Assembly (NCBI RefSeq): GCF_001540865.1
Contig: NC_033625.1
Span: 8,605,804 to 8,669,803, forward strand
DNA: 64,000 bases
Reading direction: 5' to 3'
Source: Ananas comosus
Lineage: Eukaryota > Streptophyta > Magnoliopsida > Poales > Bromeliaceae
The notes below the pieces were generated by a model, which had not been told where the DNA came from, did no database searches, and saw only the letters and a list, made by a program, of their open reading frames with translations. The position numbers and the translations under genes were made by a program. Below, one piece after another: positions 48,366-59,837 of this stretch; position 1 is the stretch's first letter; the number at the start of each line of letters is the position of its first letter.

Positions 48366-50497
48366 TGTGAGGAAGTGAATTCTCGAAATACGAGAGTTAG
48401 ACTTCATTCAGAATCGACCAAGGGTCGTGTTGGTGAGCTTTGGAAAAGCCAAAGATACTAAAATCACCAAAAGTGCATTGGAAGTGAGTCCACGAGAGCA
48501 AATAGTGCAAAACTTGCACTGGAGCAAAACTGCTCTCGGGGACCGGTCTCTGGTAGGGAGGGACCGGTCCCATTGGCTGGTGTTGCGGGGCTGCTTAAGG
48601 GAACCGGTCCCTGGTAGGGAGGGACCGGTCCCCGAACGCGAACCCAGTGAGAAAGCCAGAAAATTGGCTAAGTCCTGAAATCCCAGCTCTCGGAAACCGG
48701 TCTCTCAGGAAGGAACCGGTCTCCCGAGGACCGGTCTCTCTGGGAGAGACCGGTGCCCGAACGCGTGACCCGAGCTGAAGCTCTCGGGGACCGGTCCCAA
48801 GTCGGGGAGACTGGTCCCTCCGCACGTAGAATGCCCAGTGAGGGCTGTGTAGGGGATGAAAAGTAGAGGGGGCTGCTAGGATATTATTACATTAGAGAGT
48901 ATAGGGGACCCCCTCTCTCTCTCCAACTCTCATTTTCTCTCCCTCTCTTACACTCTCTTGTTCCCTCTCTATCTCTAGAAGGAAAAGAGAAGAAGAACAA
49001 GAAGGAGAAGAAGGAAAGGAAGAGAAGAAAAGGAAAGGGAAGAAAAGGAAGGAGAAGAAGAAAGAGATCAAGAGGAAGACCTTGGACATCTTTCCTTCCC
49101 TCTCCTCTTCTCCTTGGTGTAGCTAAGAGGTAAGCTACCAAACCCTAGCTTATGAAACTTAGGGTTTTTGGGTTTTAGCTCTTTGGATGGGATCAAATAG
49201 ATCCCTAGCACCATGAATGGTAAGATTGGAGCTAGAATCTAGGATTTTGAGATGGGTTTAGCTTGGTGCTAACCCTAGGGCTCCAAAATAGGGTTTTTGA
49301 TAAAGTATGAGATTGATCTCATTTGAGACCATGTAAACCTAATTGCTAGGTAACGAAACGCGGGAGCGAAGTCGGAATTTCGATTAGTTGAGCGGATCAA
49401 GAGCTATCGGCAAAATAAGGCCGATTGAGCATTATTTTGGACCAAGAAGATCAAGACTTCGTCGTAACGTTCGTTGGAGGGCATTTCTAGAGCCTTCATA
49501 CCCTCAAGAGGTGGGGGGTGTCATCCCGAAGCAACCGGGTTTCCTTTTATGCCTAAGTTAATTTTATTCATCATATGTTGATTGTGCATTATAGGATTAG
49601 TAGAAGTATATTTTCATTCCTTGCATGCTTACTTAGTAGTGTAGCGGTATGGACCTAACACTTGGACTAGGGAGACATGAGGATTGGGTCTTGAGACAAA
49701 GAATCAGATAGTGGCAAAAGTGATGAACTTGGACATAGGCTAGTAGAGGGGCATTGAACTAGTGTAGTAGAAACACTAAACAAGAACGAGTGGCATGTCA
49801 ATTAGCTAGAAAACTTACTACAATGATCGAACGAGTGGCATCGGGTCTAGTGTAGTAAACATGACATGGTTCTAGGGATAGTAGAGATCCCGGCATCTAG
49901 GATGCATTGTATATTGTGCAGTAGAGGCACATTGACCCTAGTAGACAGGGTATCCTCTTGTGAGGATTGGATCATACTCATTAGTCTGTTTTTGCTTGTC
50001 GGTGGTCGCTCCACCGAGGCACGAGTCTCTGGAGTACTTCACTAGGGGCAGACGTAGTTGTCCCGCAGACGGTCTCGGTGTGCGAGTGCAGTTTCTCCTC
50101 ACCTATGAGATTGAGAGTGAGTCGAGGGTTTAACCTTCGGGTTAACCAAGTGAATTGGGTAAGAAACATGAAATGCATAATAGACTTGCATTATTACCTT
50201 GAGTAGACATAGTGTAATGTTGTAGATTAATTGTAATGCCATATATAATAGATGACATGATAATAGATGATTATAATTGTTGCATGCATTATTCATCATT
50301 GATGCATTGATAGAGTAGTGAGCGAGTTTCTTTATCTATCTTCTATCTCATCTATCTGTGCCAGGCTTAGACATAGTGGGAAAACCGGCGGCGTCGATGT
50401 TCGAACTCACTGGGAACTATATTTATATAGTTCTCACCGTTGTTTTGGGGTATCGGATCACATAGAGGAGATCAAGCGGGATCGCAGCAAGGATAGC

Positions 50498-53400
50498 TGT
50501 CACGCCCGCGGGTTCTTTCAGTTTAAAAGAATAGCGGAAAGCGTCTGAATTTTTTTTTTGAAAACTTGACCCAGGTATGCCAGATCCGCCACAAATACAG
50601 GGAATCCATGTGCACAGACAGAGTCTCCCTGTATTTGCACGGCGTCGCACAAATACAGAAGTAACCCTGGTACAACCAAACCAAATGAATATACAAATAA
50701 CAACAATTATATATTTATTACACCATTTCACATCCATGGTTCACATTTATATATAAATATTTAAACATAAATCCACATCTATCAGTTAAAAATATTTCCA
50801 ACCACAGAAACAGGTTTTGAAATATAAATGCAAAATCCACAGAAACACTTTTGAAAACTGTTTCCTACACGGAAACTTTATTCTTTAAAAGGCTACCACG
50901 AGGGTAGAAAATATTTTATTTTACAAAATCCAGAAATCCGTTTATTACATTCACGAAAATCCATATTTTCAAATGTAATAAAATAGCTGAACCATATAAC
51001 TATCTAAGCTATAAAACTGAAATGATAAGGGTAATAACTATACTGAAATAACCTGGGTCGGAAGCTCTATCGCCTACACACGTACCTCACGTCTCGTCCA
51101 ACTACTCATCGCCCGCGATACTGAAAATGATCGGGAGGTGAGAACATGTAAACATGTCTCCCCTCCAGTGGTACCGCAGCCGAAGAAGGCGAGGAGTATT
51201 CACACGGATGAGGAAGAGCTTTATAAAATACGGGTCAGTGGGAATACAGTAGAATAAATGAAAGAGATGTATAAGGTAATGAGCAGATATACTATAATAC
51301 AGTGGCAACAATAATAATGAACATAATGTATAAGAACGATACCGCTATGTAAGAAGAATATAAAACATACCTGGGTTCAAACTATAGTAGCAAGACAAGT
51401 ATATAGAGAGAACTGTATTGCATGCAACAACTGCTACTATCGACGTATGCGTCAATGGATAATCAGTCCAAAGTACCAATCTAAAACCAATGCTCTCTTG
51501 GTCAGACCGCAGACCTCAAGCCAATGCACGTACTACTCTCACAGTGCATATACCTCTAGGGCTCACGGGTTGTCACATTCAACCACTTTCAGAAAAGAAC
51601 ACTCCTTGCGGTGGATCAGACGCTAGTGTTCGTGAAATGACGAGATATCGGACGCGATCAATGCATATGCTCAATGATCAACCGACGCAACCAGCGAATC
51701 TCGCGCCCCAGAGCCATCGACCGCAATAGGTCGTCAACTGTAAATAAGAGCACAGAACGACCATTCAGGTCAACTAGGATGGGACAACATCGAATCTCTC
51801 TAAACATAATGCAAATACACTCAATGAACACAAAGGACTCGACCACTCAGATCAACTAGGATATGAAATCGACCAATCACGTCACAAGTACAGGATATGA
51901 ACTCGACCATCACGTCACAAGTATAGGATATGAAACTCGACCAATAACTCACAAGTATAGGATATGAAACTCGACCAATCATGTCACAAGTATAGGATAT
52001 GAGTAAAGTATAATCATCCGTGCGAACTAACCGACAATCCCACCCTCAGGGTATACGACCTCAAGTCATCAGACAACAAAGGTGAGGAACTCACCGAATA
52101 GGTCACAAATACTGAATACTAGAATCGACCGACTAGATGCTTAATCTCACAGATAATCAGGAATGCTCTACTATAAATATGAAACAGGGTATGCAAAAAG
52201 CTAAGTAGAGCAACAGGAACATGGTATCACATACAGATAGACTATACTCCTACACATGATACTAAGCATGGAAACTCTGAGTAGAGTATAACAAACAACG
52301 TGGGTGTAATGTAAACATAGAGGTGCAAAGCTCAACTATAAATAAAGCATGGATAATAACAAAAGAGCAAGGGTAAGAACCATCACCGAGCGTGCACCAT
52401 GTACCAACGTCGGATCGAGTACCCACCTGTACAACTGTCGCGCGCTGTCTCCTGACTGCAAAAGAATGTCAACCGGACCTAAGGAGGGTCCACTGGTTAG
52501 TGTCTAACCCAGCTAAGAACCCTAAAAGCATAACCACAAACAATCCCGACAGAAATCGATTTCCCAATACCGATTACCGTAACTCGCCGGAAGTCCCGAA
52601 AATCGCACCGGGACTCCGCCGGGACCCACTAACTATCCCGGAAGGCACCGACTCATGCCACGAGTCATTCGCTGCCACTAAACACTTATTTTAGTGTGAC
52701 ATGGCAGCAAACACAAGGATACACAACCAAACAACTATTGGTGGATAATTGTTGGGATCCGGGTTCCCGGAAATGTCTATTTCGACACCGGAACCCACCG
52801 TCGCTCACCCGTCATTTCTGAACTCTCGAAATGATGCGAGTGACCAGCCAACAAGGCTCAGCGACTACACAATAGCTCACGAAGCACCGTCGGAATAATT
52901 CCGAACCAAAACCGCGTTCCGTCGGCAGATTTTGTCGACAAACGCACCGAAAATACATTTTCGATCTTCGCAAAGGTCTGGGGCCTTGGACAATCAGTCT
53001 AGAGATCACCCACAGCCTACCCATGCTGCCAACAGCAGCCGCAATAACCGGAATTGCATAAAACACTTTCAAATACCCGAAATCGCATTATTTCATGCCA
53101 TTTCGGCGCTTTTATGGTCCGTCTGCACAAACCAGAAGTGAATCAGCCGAGCCAATATACCCATTTACAGGTTTCGACGTGCCGAAGGCCGTGCTCACCT
53201 TTCGGAGCAATTTCGGCCACTGTAGAGAGCGCGGGGGTGACGCGAAAGTCTGCGAACAGCGCGCACAGCATGAAAAGCATGCTTATCTCGCTAACCAGGG
53301 GCTCGCTGACCCTAATTGAGGTGAGCACTGTGATCAGCACTGACTGATGATCACCGTGGTCACTTCCGGAGGCATCGGAACAGCCTCGGGTCGCCGGAAC

Positions 53401-54951
53401 AGTATACACAACCCCAAACAGTGCACAATAATTGCAATACAAGCTTACAGGAGCTAGGCAGGGCTCGGGGTGGCCGGCGGCGGCTAGACGACGGACAGGC
53501 CGGCGAGGGGAAGGTGCTCGAGGTCATAGGAGGCCGGGGCTTGCGTCAACAGGCGACGGGAGGCGGCGACAACGGCGGGCAACGATGCCCTAGTTGCACA
53601 ACCCGAGGAGAGCATGGGCTCACCATGGTTGACAGGGAGCTCCGGCGGCGGGTTAGCCGGCGGTGGACGGGTGCGGCCGGCCAGGCGGAGCCAGTGCTCA
53701 CGTCGGACGGCGGCAGTGCCGGTGCTGGATGTGGCTTGGTCTACACAAAGCCCAACCGGGCTGAGCCGAACAAGACGGCGGCGCTGGCGGCCGGGAGAGG
53801 TCGGGGGTGCACAGGGGCGACGGTGGTGGTTCGCCGGAGGCCGAGGGAAGGCGGCGCAGCCGATCTAGAGTGGCAGGAGGGTGGCGCTTCCAATCCCGAG
53901 CCGCATTAGGGCGAGAAGGAGGAGATCCCACCACCTCGGCCAGATCTGCTCAGATTTGGCCGCAACTGGCCAGGGTGGTGGTGGCGGCGCTCGGGGGCTG
54001 CCGGGACGGCGGCGGCCGGCGGCGATGATGTTGGAGAATGGTCTCGGCCAGAGGGTGGAGTCCGAGGGTGTGGGTTCACCCTGGTAACAGCACAAGTGGG
54101 GGGGTTGAAGGGTGGTGAAGCAAGGAACAATGGAGAGGTGGAGGAGCAGCCAGCTCCGGCGGCCGGCGGCGTGCTCTGGTGGCCGGAGCGCGCGCGGGGA
54201 GAGCAGGGGAACGTGAGGGAGGCGGTTAAGGAAGAGGAGGGGACCCAGGGTTAGGGTTTCATGGTGACCTAACTCTATGATATATGTACAATTACAGAAA
54301 AACCCACCTCAACCCTATTTTTATAATTTAGTCCCTGCCATTGCGCGTAACTTGCGCATACGCACCACCACGCTCGATCTCGCGCGATTCGGTATATAAA
54401 ATATTACGACTTTTGCGAATTTCCCGATTTTCCACTCTCGACCCCTTAGCGAACTTATTGCAATTCCAAAAGATCCGTCCATCGGATTTCCGATCGGATC
54501 ACGCCAACGCGTTCAGCACGTCGAGGCATTGAATCTAGCATTTCGTTTCGTCCGATTTGATCTCCGATTCACGACGAAATCCATTCTCTCTCCAAAAGGC
54601 CAAAATGATGCACAATTACATAAGAAACAAGTATTTTCAGATTTTCTCGAAAGCCGTGCATCAGATCTAAATCCGTCAGTGCCATTGGTTCCAGAATAGC
54701 TGAACCGTTCAAAACGAGCTATTGGATCGCTATGAACGGAGTCCGATACGCGCCGAAAGCCAACTCTACTCCGTGGCTTCTCCGAAAAACCGGAGTTACT
54801 ATTCACTTAAGTGAAAACTAATAATCGCGTAACTTCTCCATTTTAGCTCATTTTCTCCTGAAACTTGACGAGTGCTTATGTAATTAAATTACATACATAA
54901 ACATCATCAACAGAGAGTTTAGTTGCACTGTAAAAAATCTCAGTCCTTACA
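50498..54951 (-). mobile_element. Solo LTR-A (4.45 kb) in the chromovirus LTR, TSD ATAGC
   Basis: Plus-strand ends TGTCACGCCC and GTCCTTACA with perfect flanks ATAGC (50493-50497 and 54952-54956). The empty site is visible in the 5' LTR (42691-42703, ATAGCGCCCTAAG). No internal region. Same modules as the other copies: tandem repeats (about 51860-52000, diverged), stem-loop (53318-53366), GC-rich block (53440-54250). Being nested in a young chromovirus, this is one of the most recent events in the window. Confidence 0.95.
53318..53366. other. Stem-loop conserved in LTR-A copies
   Basis: GAGGTGAGCACTGTGATC and GATCACCGTGGTCACTTC arms, one mismatch relative to 18222-18270. Confidence 0.75.
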
Positions 54952-55998
54952 ATAGCACCCTAAGTGAGCCTAGTTAGTAACTTTTCCTTTATGCATTAGA
55001 GTACCCTCGTGTACTAGAAGATGTTTTGGATAGTTATTGGAGAGCTACTTGTATTTTGAGGAAAACATGTATTCACATTTTGGAAGATGAAAATGTAAAT
55101 GTTGAATGGTTGTAATAGTTAGACTCTCTCTCTTTATACACTTGTATACCACTTGTGGTTCTTGCTCTTAGTTACTTGGCACTTGTGTGCCTTAGTCGAT
55201 CATGTATGTATTGAATTTATTCTCCTGGGCAAATTCTTGTACATGATCTGGGGGTTTAGCCTTGGGCGGACAGGAGAGGTGCTGTCCGTTCGGCGGTTCG
55301 TCCGACGCGCCCGAACCGTGCCAAATTGGTAGTGGATTCGGGGCGGGGCATGACATATAGGTTAATAGATTTAGTTAATCATAGATAAAATACTTAATTC
55401 TGATTAGTCAATAACATAAATTGATATTTTTACCCCTTTTATATTATACTTTCTTCTCTCAATCAAAACCCTCGCAATGGAAATTCTTCTTTTTCTTCCT
55501 CTTCCTCTCTCTCCTTCATACTAGTTTCAAACATGTAACTAGAAATTTTTTGTTCCCATTCATCCACGACGTGTGTTGCTTCGCCCATGTCGAACACATG
55601 CTGCTTTCTCATTCAATTTCCTCTTGATTTTTTCTTATTTTGCTCAAAAAAAATTTAGGAGAAAAGGAATGAGATAAGAGGTTGCAAAAATGGTAGATAA
55701 GGTTGGGTTTAAAGAGAAAGAAGATGAGGAAAAGATTACCATTGAAAATTTTTACCGGGAGGGGGGACATTTCTACACGATTATAGCAGTTGGGGTTTTT
55801 GGAGGAATATATTTGTGAAGGCAAAATTGACATTTCACTTATCTGCTGTTAAAAAATAAACAGTTCTCTGACGGTAACAAACTAAAGGGACAAATATGAA
55901 TATCACTTGACTTTTGCAGGATAAGAGTTAAAAGTTGAACTTTGTAGGGATATATTTGCTATTCGCTATATTTACAGGGAGCTATATGCAATCTTTAT

Positions 55999-56140
55999 TT
56001 TAACTAATAAGATCGGGAGATCGGTTCTTTTTACCAATTTTCAGAACCTGCTAAAATTCATAGAAACTTACCGGAAACACTTCCATAATTCACGAGATGG
56101 CCCCAAAGGATGGCATTCAATATTATAACCTATCAACGCG
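55999..56140. other. Unassigned spacer
   Basis: About 140 bp between the inverted-repeat element and the LTR-E-like fragment. Nothing recognised. Confidence 0.4.
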
Positions 56141-56440
56141 TAATGCCCCGAGTTAGGGTGAAACCTGAGCTCGCCAACAGATCCGTCGCACATACGGAAA
56201 GCTCCATGCACACGAAACATCAAAAGTACATGTAAACAATTATAAAATTACAACTAGCAGATATTAGAGCTAAAATAAAAGCTACTGAAAAGCTAAGTGT
56301 ATAATCATACTGTACATACACCAACATCAAAAATATACATCACTCATGTCACAAAATTGAAGATGGCCAAACCAGTCCCAGTATGAACAATTCCACAAAA
56401 AACCTGCTTCTATCGAGTCTATAAGAGTTGTTAACCCAGA
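56141..56440 (-). mobile_element. Truncated LTR-E-like fragment
   Basis: GCCCCGAGTTAG.., CGCCAACAGATCCGTCG and ACATGTAAACAA-like text follow the order of the left end of the solo LTR at 28679. The first bases of the terminus are altered and the rest is missing. Confidence 0.55.
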
Positions 56441-56852
56441 GATTTAATTGGCGAAACAACACCTGGAGGGGGGTGAATATTTGTCAACAGTAAAAACAAC
56501 CAACTCTGCGAATAAAAATAAATTGCGAAAAATTAAAACCACACACTGAAATTTTTGCATGGGAAAACCCCAAGCGGAGTAAAAGATCGACGGGACAAAA
56601 TATATGAAAAAAAAATCCACAAAGGTGATTTACTGAATTCATGACTCAACCTTTATGCTACACTCGAAGTAGATCTTCCTTGCTAGTCCCCGATTGATTG
56701 AACTCCTCCAATCGAGCACGCTATGAATCTTCGCAGTGTCTATGCTTTGAATCCAAAAAGCCTCCACCAAATCCACGTGTCACTCCCCGAGCCCACAATG
56801 GAAGCACTCATCGGGCAGGTGCACAAACTCACTGAACAGACAGAGCTTTTTC
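56441..56852. other. Unassigned repeat-like sequence
   Basis: Contains CACCTGGAGGGGGGTGAATA and a stretch rich in short open frames, resembling internal parts of plant retroelements, but no family is assigned. Followed directly by the LTR start at 56853. Confidence 0.35.
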
Positions 56853-59448
56853 TGTCACGCCCCGAGCCCGATCCTTTTGGCCGGTTCAAGCGCGTCGAAC
56901 AGATGCCGAACGGACAGAGCCTTCCCTGTCCGCCCAAGGCTCAACAACATTTATCAATAGGGTAAAATTTTGCACATGCGGAAGCAAACACAATAGCTTG
57001 CACGAGGGCAAGCAATAGCCAATAGTGAAAGTAATAAACTACTCTTAGGAAAATCATTTACATTTTTGCATCATTTCTTCTCTTTTACATAACATGATAT
57101 CTCAAAATATAAATTTTGTATTGAAACATAATTCTTTTTTACATCATTCATTTAACATGTTCATAATGCTAAAATCATCAAAATACAAAAGATGATAACT
57201 AAAGGGTATGCAACTAAACCAAAATGTGAAACCAACTCGGGTGGTCTCTATCTAGGGCGCGATGCCCTTACCGGGATCGTCTACCGGCTTGCTCGATCCC
57301 GGCTCTGTGGAAATATTGGGGTGAGAACTACAACAAAGTTTCTAGTGGGTTCGGCAACCGACCACGCCGACTTTCCCACTAGGTCTAAATCAGGCATAAT
57401 AGAAGAAAAGAAATATAGATAGTAACCGAACTATACAAATGCAGCTAATATGCCTGAACAATAAATAATGCAATGGTCAATAATATGCTCATGATGAATG
57501 CAAGGTCACAATCTCATTGCTCAATCTCTTGGCTAACCCATAGGTTTCGCCCTCAACAACTCACCAACTCAAATCCCAGTATCGGGGAGGCTACTACACT
57601 TGACGGGACCGTCTTCTGGGGAGACTACTATACCCAGTGATGATAACTCCGGAGCACATCGCCCGAGGGGGAGCTATCACCCTCGAGCAAGGACTTACAG
57701 GCGAGTATGATCCAATCCTTAACTATAAGGATGTCAAGTTCAATCCATTCCTTAACTATAAGGAAACAATGCACATATGACCTTTAACTCTAAGGTTGTT
57801 ATGTCATAATGTCGCTATCACATTTTTACTTGCATTCTTTACTTTCACTAGTGTCATATACACTACTATATTCTTGTACACATGCCATACTTGTTTTCTA
57901 AATATTCCAACTCTAGCTTCTCGACTCATCATTGTCACTTTCTACTTCTATGTCAAAATGTCATATTTGTTTACTAAGTTTACTAAGTTCTTATCACTTG
58001 TCATGCATAAATAGGGTTTATAAAGTTCTCACATTCTTGCTAGTAACTCACATGCATTTGTACTCACAATATGCAATGAAATGCTCACATATAACCCTAC
58101 TATGAAATTTTATGCTCAATACACATTTGCTCAAATATGACACTTTAGACATTAAAGGAATTCCGAGGGCCTCAGTATGCACCACCCACCTCAGATGGTT
58201 GAGAGGATGCTACGGTAAATTTCTCGGGATTTTTGAAGCCCTGCTTTTTCGCCTGCGGCAAAACGAAGCCAAATTAGGCTTTTTCAAAATAACGTTATCT
58301 AAACCTTTTCGTAACGTCAAACGGAGTTGTCCCACGCGTCGGAAATACCCCCAATTAGGTTTCTACAAGGTCAATTTGTCTTGAAACATTTAGAGGCAAA
58401 AGCTCCAAATTGGGTGCCCTAACAATACTGTTTGCTCAATCCTAGGTTTGATCTCTAAAACAAGCAAAAGATGGTTTGTCCAACATCTAGAAGCTCATTT
58501 AGAACTATCTAAATCATTCCTAGGGTTTAAAATGCAAGCCCTAAAAATCCACCATTAGAAGGTTCCAAGAAAACCGTGTTTTTCATGGTGTTCAAGGCTC
58601 TAGCATGCTTCTAAAACCTCTAATTTCAAAACTCTAAAACTTAAGGTTTAAATCCTAACCCTAGAGCTATTCTTTCACAAAATTCACCTTAGCCAAAAGC
58701 TATCCCCAAGTCCACCTTGTAGGAGAGCCCTAGATCCTCTCCAAGGCACCAAAATCTAAGTTTCTCCTTCAAATCCCCTCCAAATCCACCTTTTGGAGAG
58801 CTCTCTAGAGAGAGAAAGCAAGAGGAATGAGAGGGAGGGGGTGAATGGCTGTGGGAGAGAGTGAGGAGGGTCATTGGGGTCTTAACATGTTGTAACAATT
58901 ACAACAAAACCCTCCAAACATTTGTATTTACAGCAGTTTTCATTTTGCTGTCAGACCCAAAGTGTACTGGTACACTTTAGGGTGTCACCAGTAACACGAT
59001 TACGCAGAGGCAAACCCGAGAGCAGCTCTCTCGGGTTTGGGGCATTTGTACTGGTACACTTTCATTTTGTACAGATACACTTGTCTGTACCGGTGACAAC
59101 TCGATGGTTGTACCGGTACACTTTGCCGAGACTTGATTTTTGGCTCCGTTTCGATTCTATTTCGCGCCGATCGATGCCAAAACCCTTCTAACACTTCTAG
59201 AACTCATTTTTAACCCTTCCAACATTATTGGAATGCTAAATGGGATTTGCCTAACTATTTCTTTCGCATTGCTCATATTTTAAAACGCACCGAGTGATGC
59301 TAAAACTTGCTTAACTCCCTCGGGACTCGACTTTGACCCTTCCAACATTGTTGTAATGTCAACTGGAGTTTGTGCATCCATTTCTCTCGACACTTTAACC
59401 AATTTGGCTAAAGTTCGATAATTGCTACTGAGGTTTCGATACGTTACA
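56853..59448 (-). repeat. 3' LTR (LTR-B) of the minus-strand chromovirus
   Basis: 2,596 bp. The minus strand begins TGTAACGTATCG and ends GGGCTCGGGGCGTGACA. Homologous to the solo LTR at 6546-9127, including the GGACAGGGAAGGCTCTGTCC hairpin (56911-56930) and the AGTGGG..CCCACT dyad (57341-57382). ACCGGT-type sites at 58968-59125 are partly decayed to ACTGGT. Confidence 0.9.
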
Positions 59449-59460
59449 TTCTTCATCCCT
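59449..59460 (-). other. Polypurine tract of the minus-strand chromovirus
   Basis: AGGGATGAAGAA on the minus strand immediately before TGTAACG. Upstream is GCGAACGAAACT, the same arrangement as at 48335-48350. Confidence 0.85.
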
Positions 59461-59512
59461 TAAAATTAGTTTCGTTCGCAAAACTAACTTGATTAAAATC
59501 CAGATCCATACC

Positions 59513-59831
59513 TTATTCCAGATTCTCGAAGAGATGGGGATAATGCTCCCGCATCGCGCTCTCGAGCTCCCAAGTGGCTTTCCGATCATCGTGGTTGCAC
59601 CAACGGATCTTTATATACGGAATTTTTCGGTTCCGTAGTTTCCTTACTTCTCGGTCGATGATGTACGCCGGGAACTAATCGTAAGTCATATCCTCTTGAA
59701 TCTCGGATAGTTCAAACGAGAGGACATGCTCGGGGTCATGAACATACTTGCGGAGATTCGATACATGGAACACATCGTGTACTCCCGCAAGTCTCGGTGA
59801 TAGTGCTATCTTGTACGCCACCGCGCCGACC
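59513..59831 (-). pseudogene. Integrase C-terminus and chromodomain remnant
   Basis: The minus strand encodes RVGAVAYKIALSPRLAGVHD, FHVSNLRKYVHDPEHVLS and chromodomain text KIRWCNHDDRKATWE, ending at TAA 59513-59515. An in-frame TAG at 59675-59677 interrupts the region before the chromodomain. The upstream coding part continues at 63386 after the solo LTR-F. Confidence 0.88.
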
Positions 59832-59837
59832 CTCTCA

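Larger units (their letters stand above)
40557..55355 (+). mobile_element. Tekay/Del-type chromovirus, TSD TATAG, with nested solo LTR-A
   Basis: Full-length Ty3/gypsy element with perfect TSD TATAG (40552-40556 and 55356-55360). 5' LTR 40557-43095, primer-binding site 43104-43115, gag about 43653-44866, pol 44950-48301 (protease, RT, RNase H, integrase, chromodomain), polypurine tract 48354-48365, 3' LTR 48366-50497 plus 54957-55355, interrupted by a solo LTR-A. Domain order and the C-terminal chromodomain identify a chromovirus. LTRs are near-identical over most of their length, so insertion was recent, but frameshifts and a changed catalytic residue make it non-autonomous. Confidence 0.95.
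48366..55355 (+). repeat. 3' LTR of the chromovirus, split by solo LTR-A
   Basis: Parts 48366-50497 and 54957-55355 add up to about 2.53 kb. 48366 to about 50210 and 54957-55355 are almost identical to the 5' LTR. The stretch 50215-50497 is far more different (many indels, damaged (CTAT)n), discussed as a possible sequence-quality patch. Confidence 0.93.
39569..55368 (-). mobile_element. ~1 kb Helitron-like element enclosing the chromovirus
   Basis: The minus-strand 3' end is GCATCGCGCGGGTTACTACACTAG followed by T at 39568. This is close to the standard plant Helitron terminus. The 5' end TCTATTAACCTATATGAATT spans the chromovirus insertion site (55368 back to 55361, then 40556 on), preceded by A, and is followed inward by GCCACGTGGCAA, common near Helitron 5' ends. 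With the chromovirus removed the element is about 1.0 kb and non-coding. Confidence 0.6.
39437..55998. mobile_element. Inverted-repeat DNA element enclosing later insertions
   Basis: The left arm (39447-39560) and the reverse complement of the right arm (about 55998-55855) share CTCCCTGTAAATATAGC, AATAGCAAATATATCCCTAC and AAAGTTCAACTTT, followed by ATCC(C)TGCAAAAGTC and a diverging inner part. Long inverted arms and non-coding content fit a MULE-like or other DNA transposon relic. A TSD could not be settled. Without the nested insertions it is only about 0.75 kb. Confidence 0.6.
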
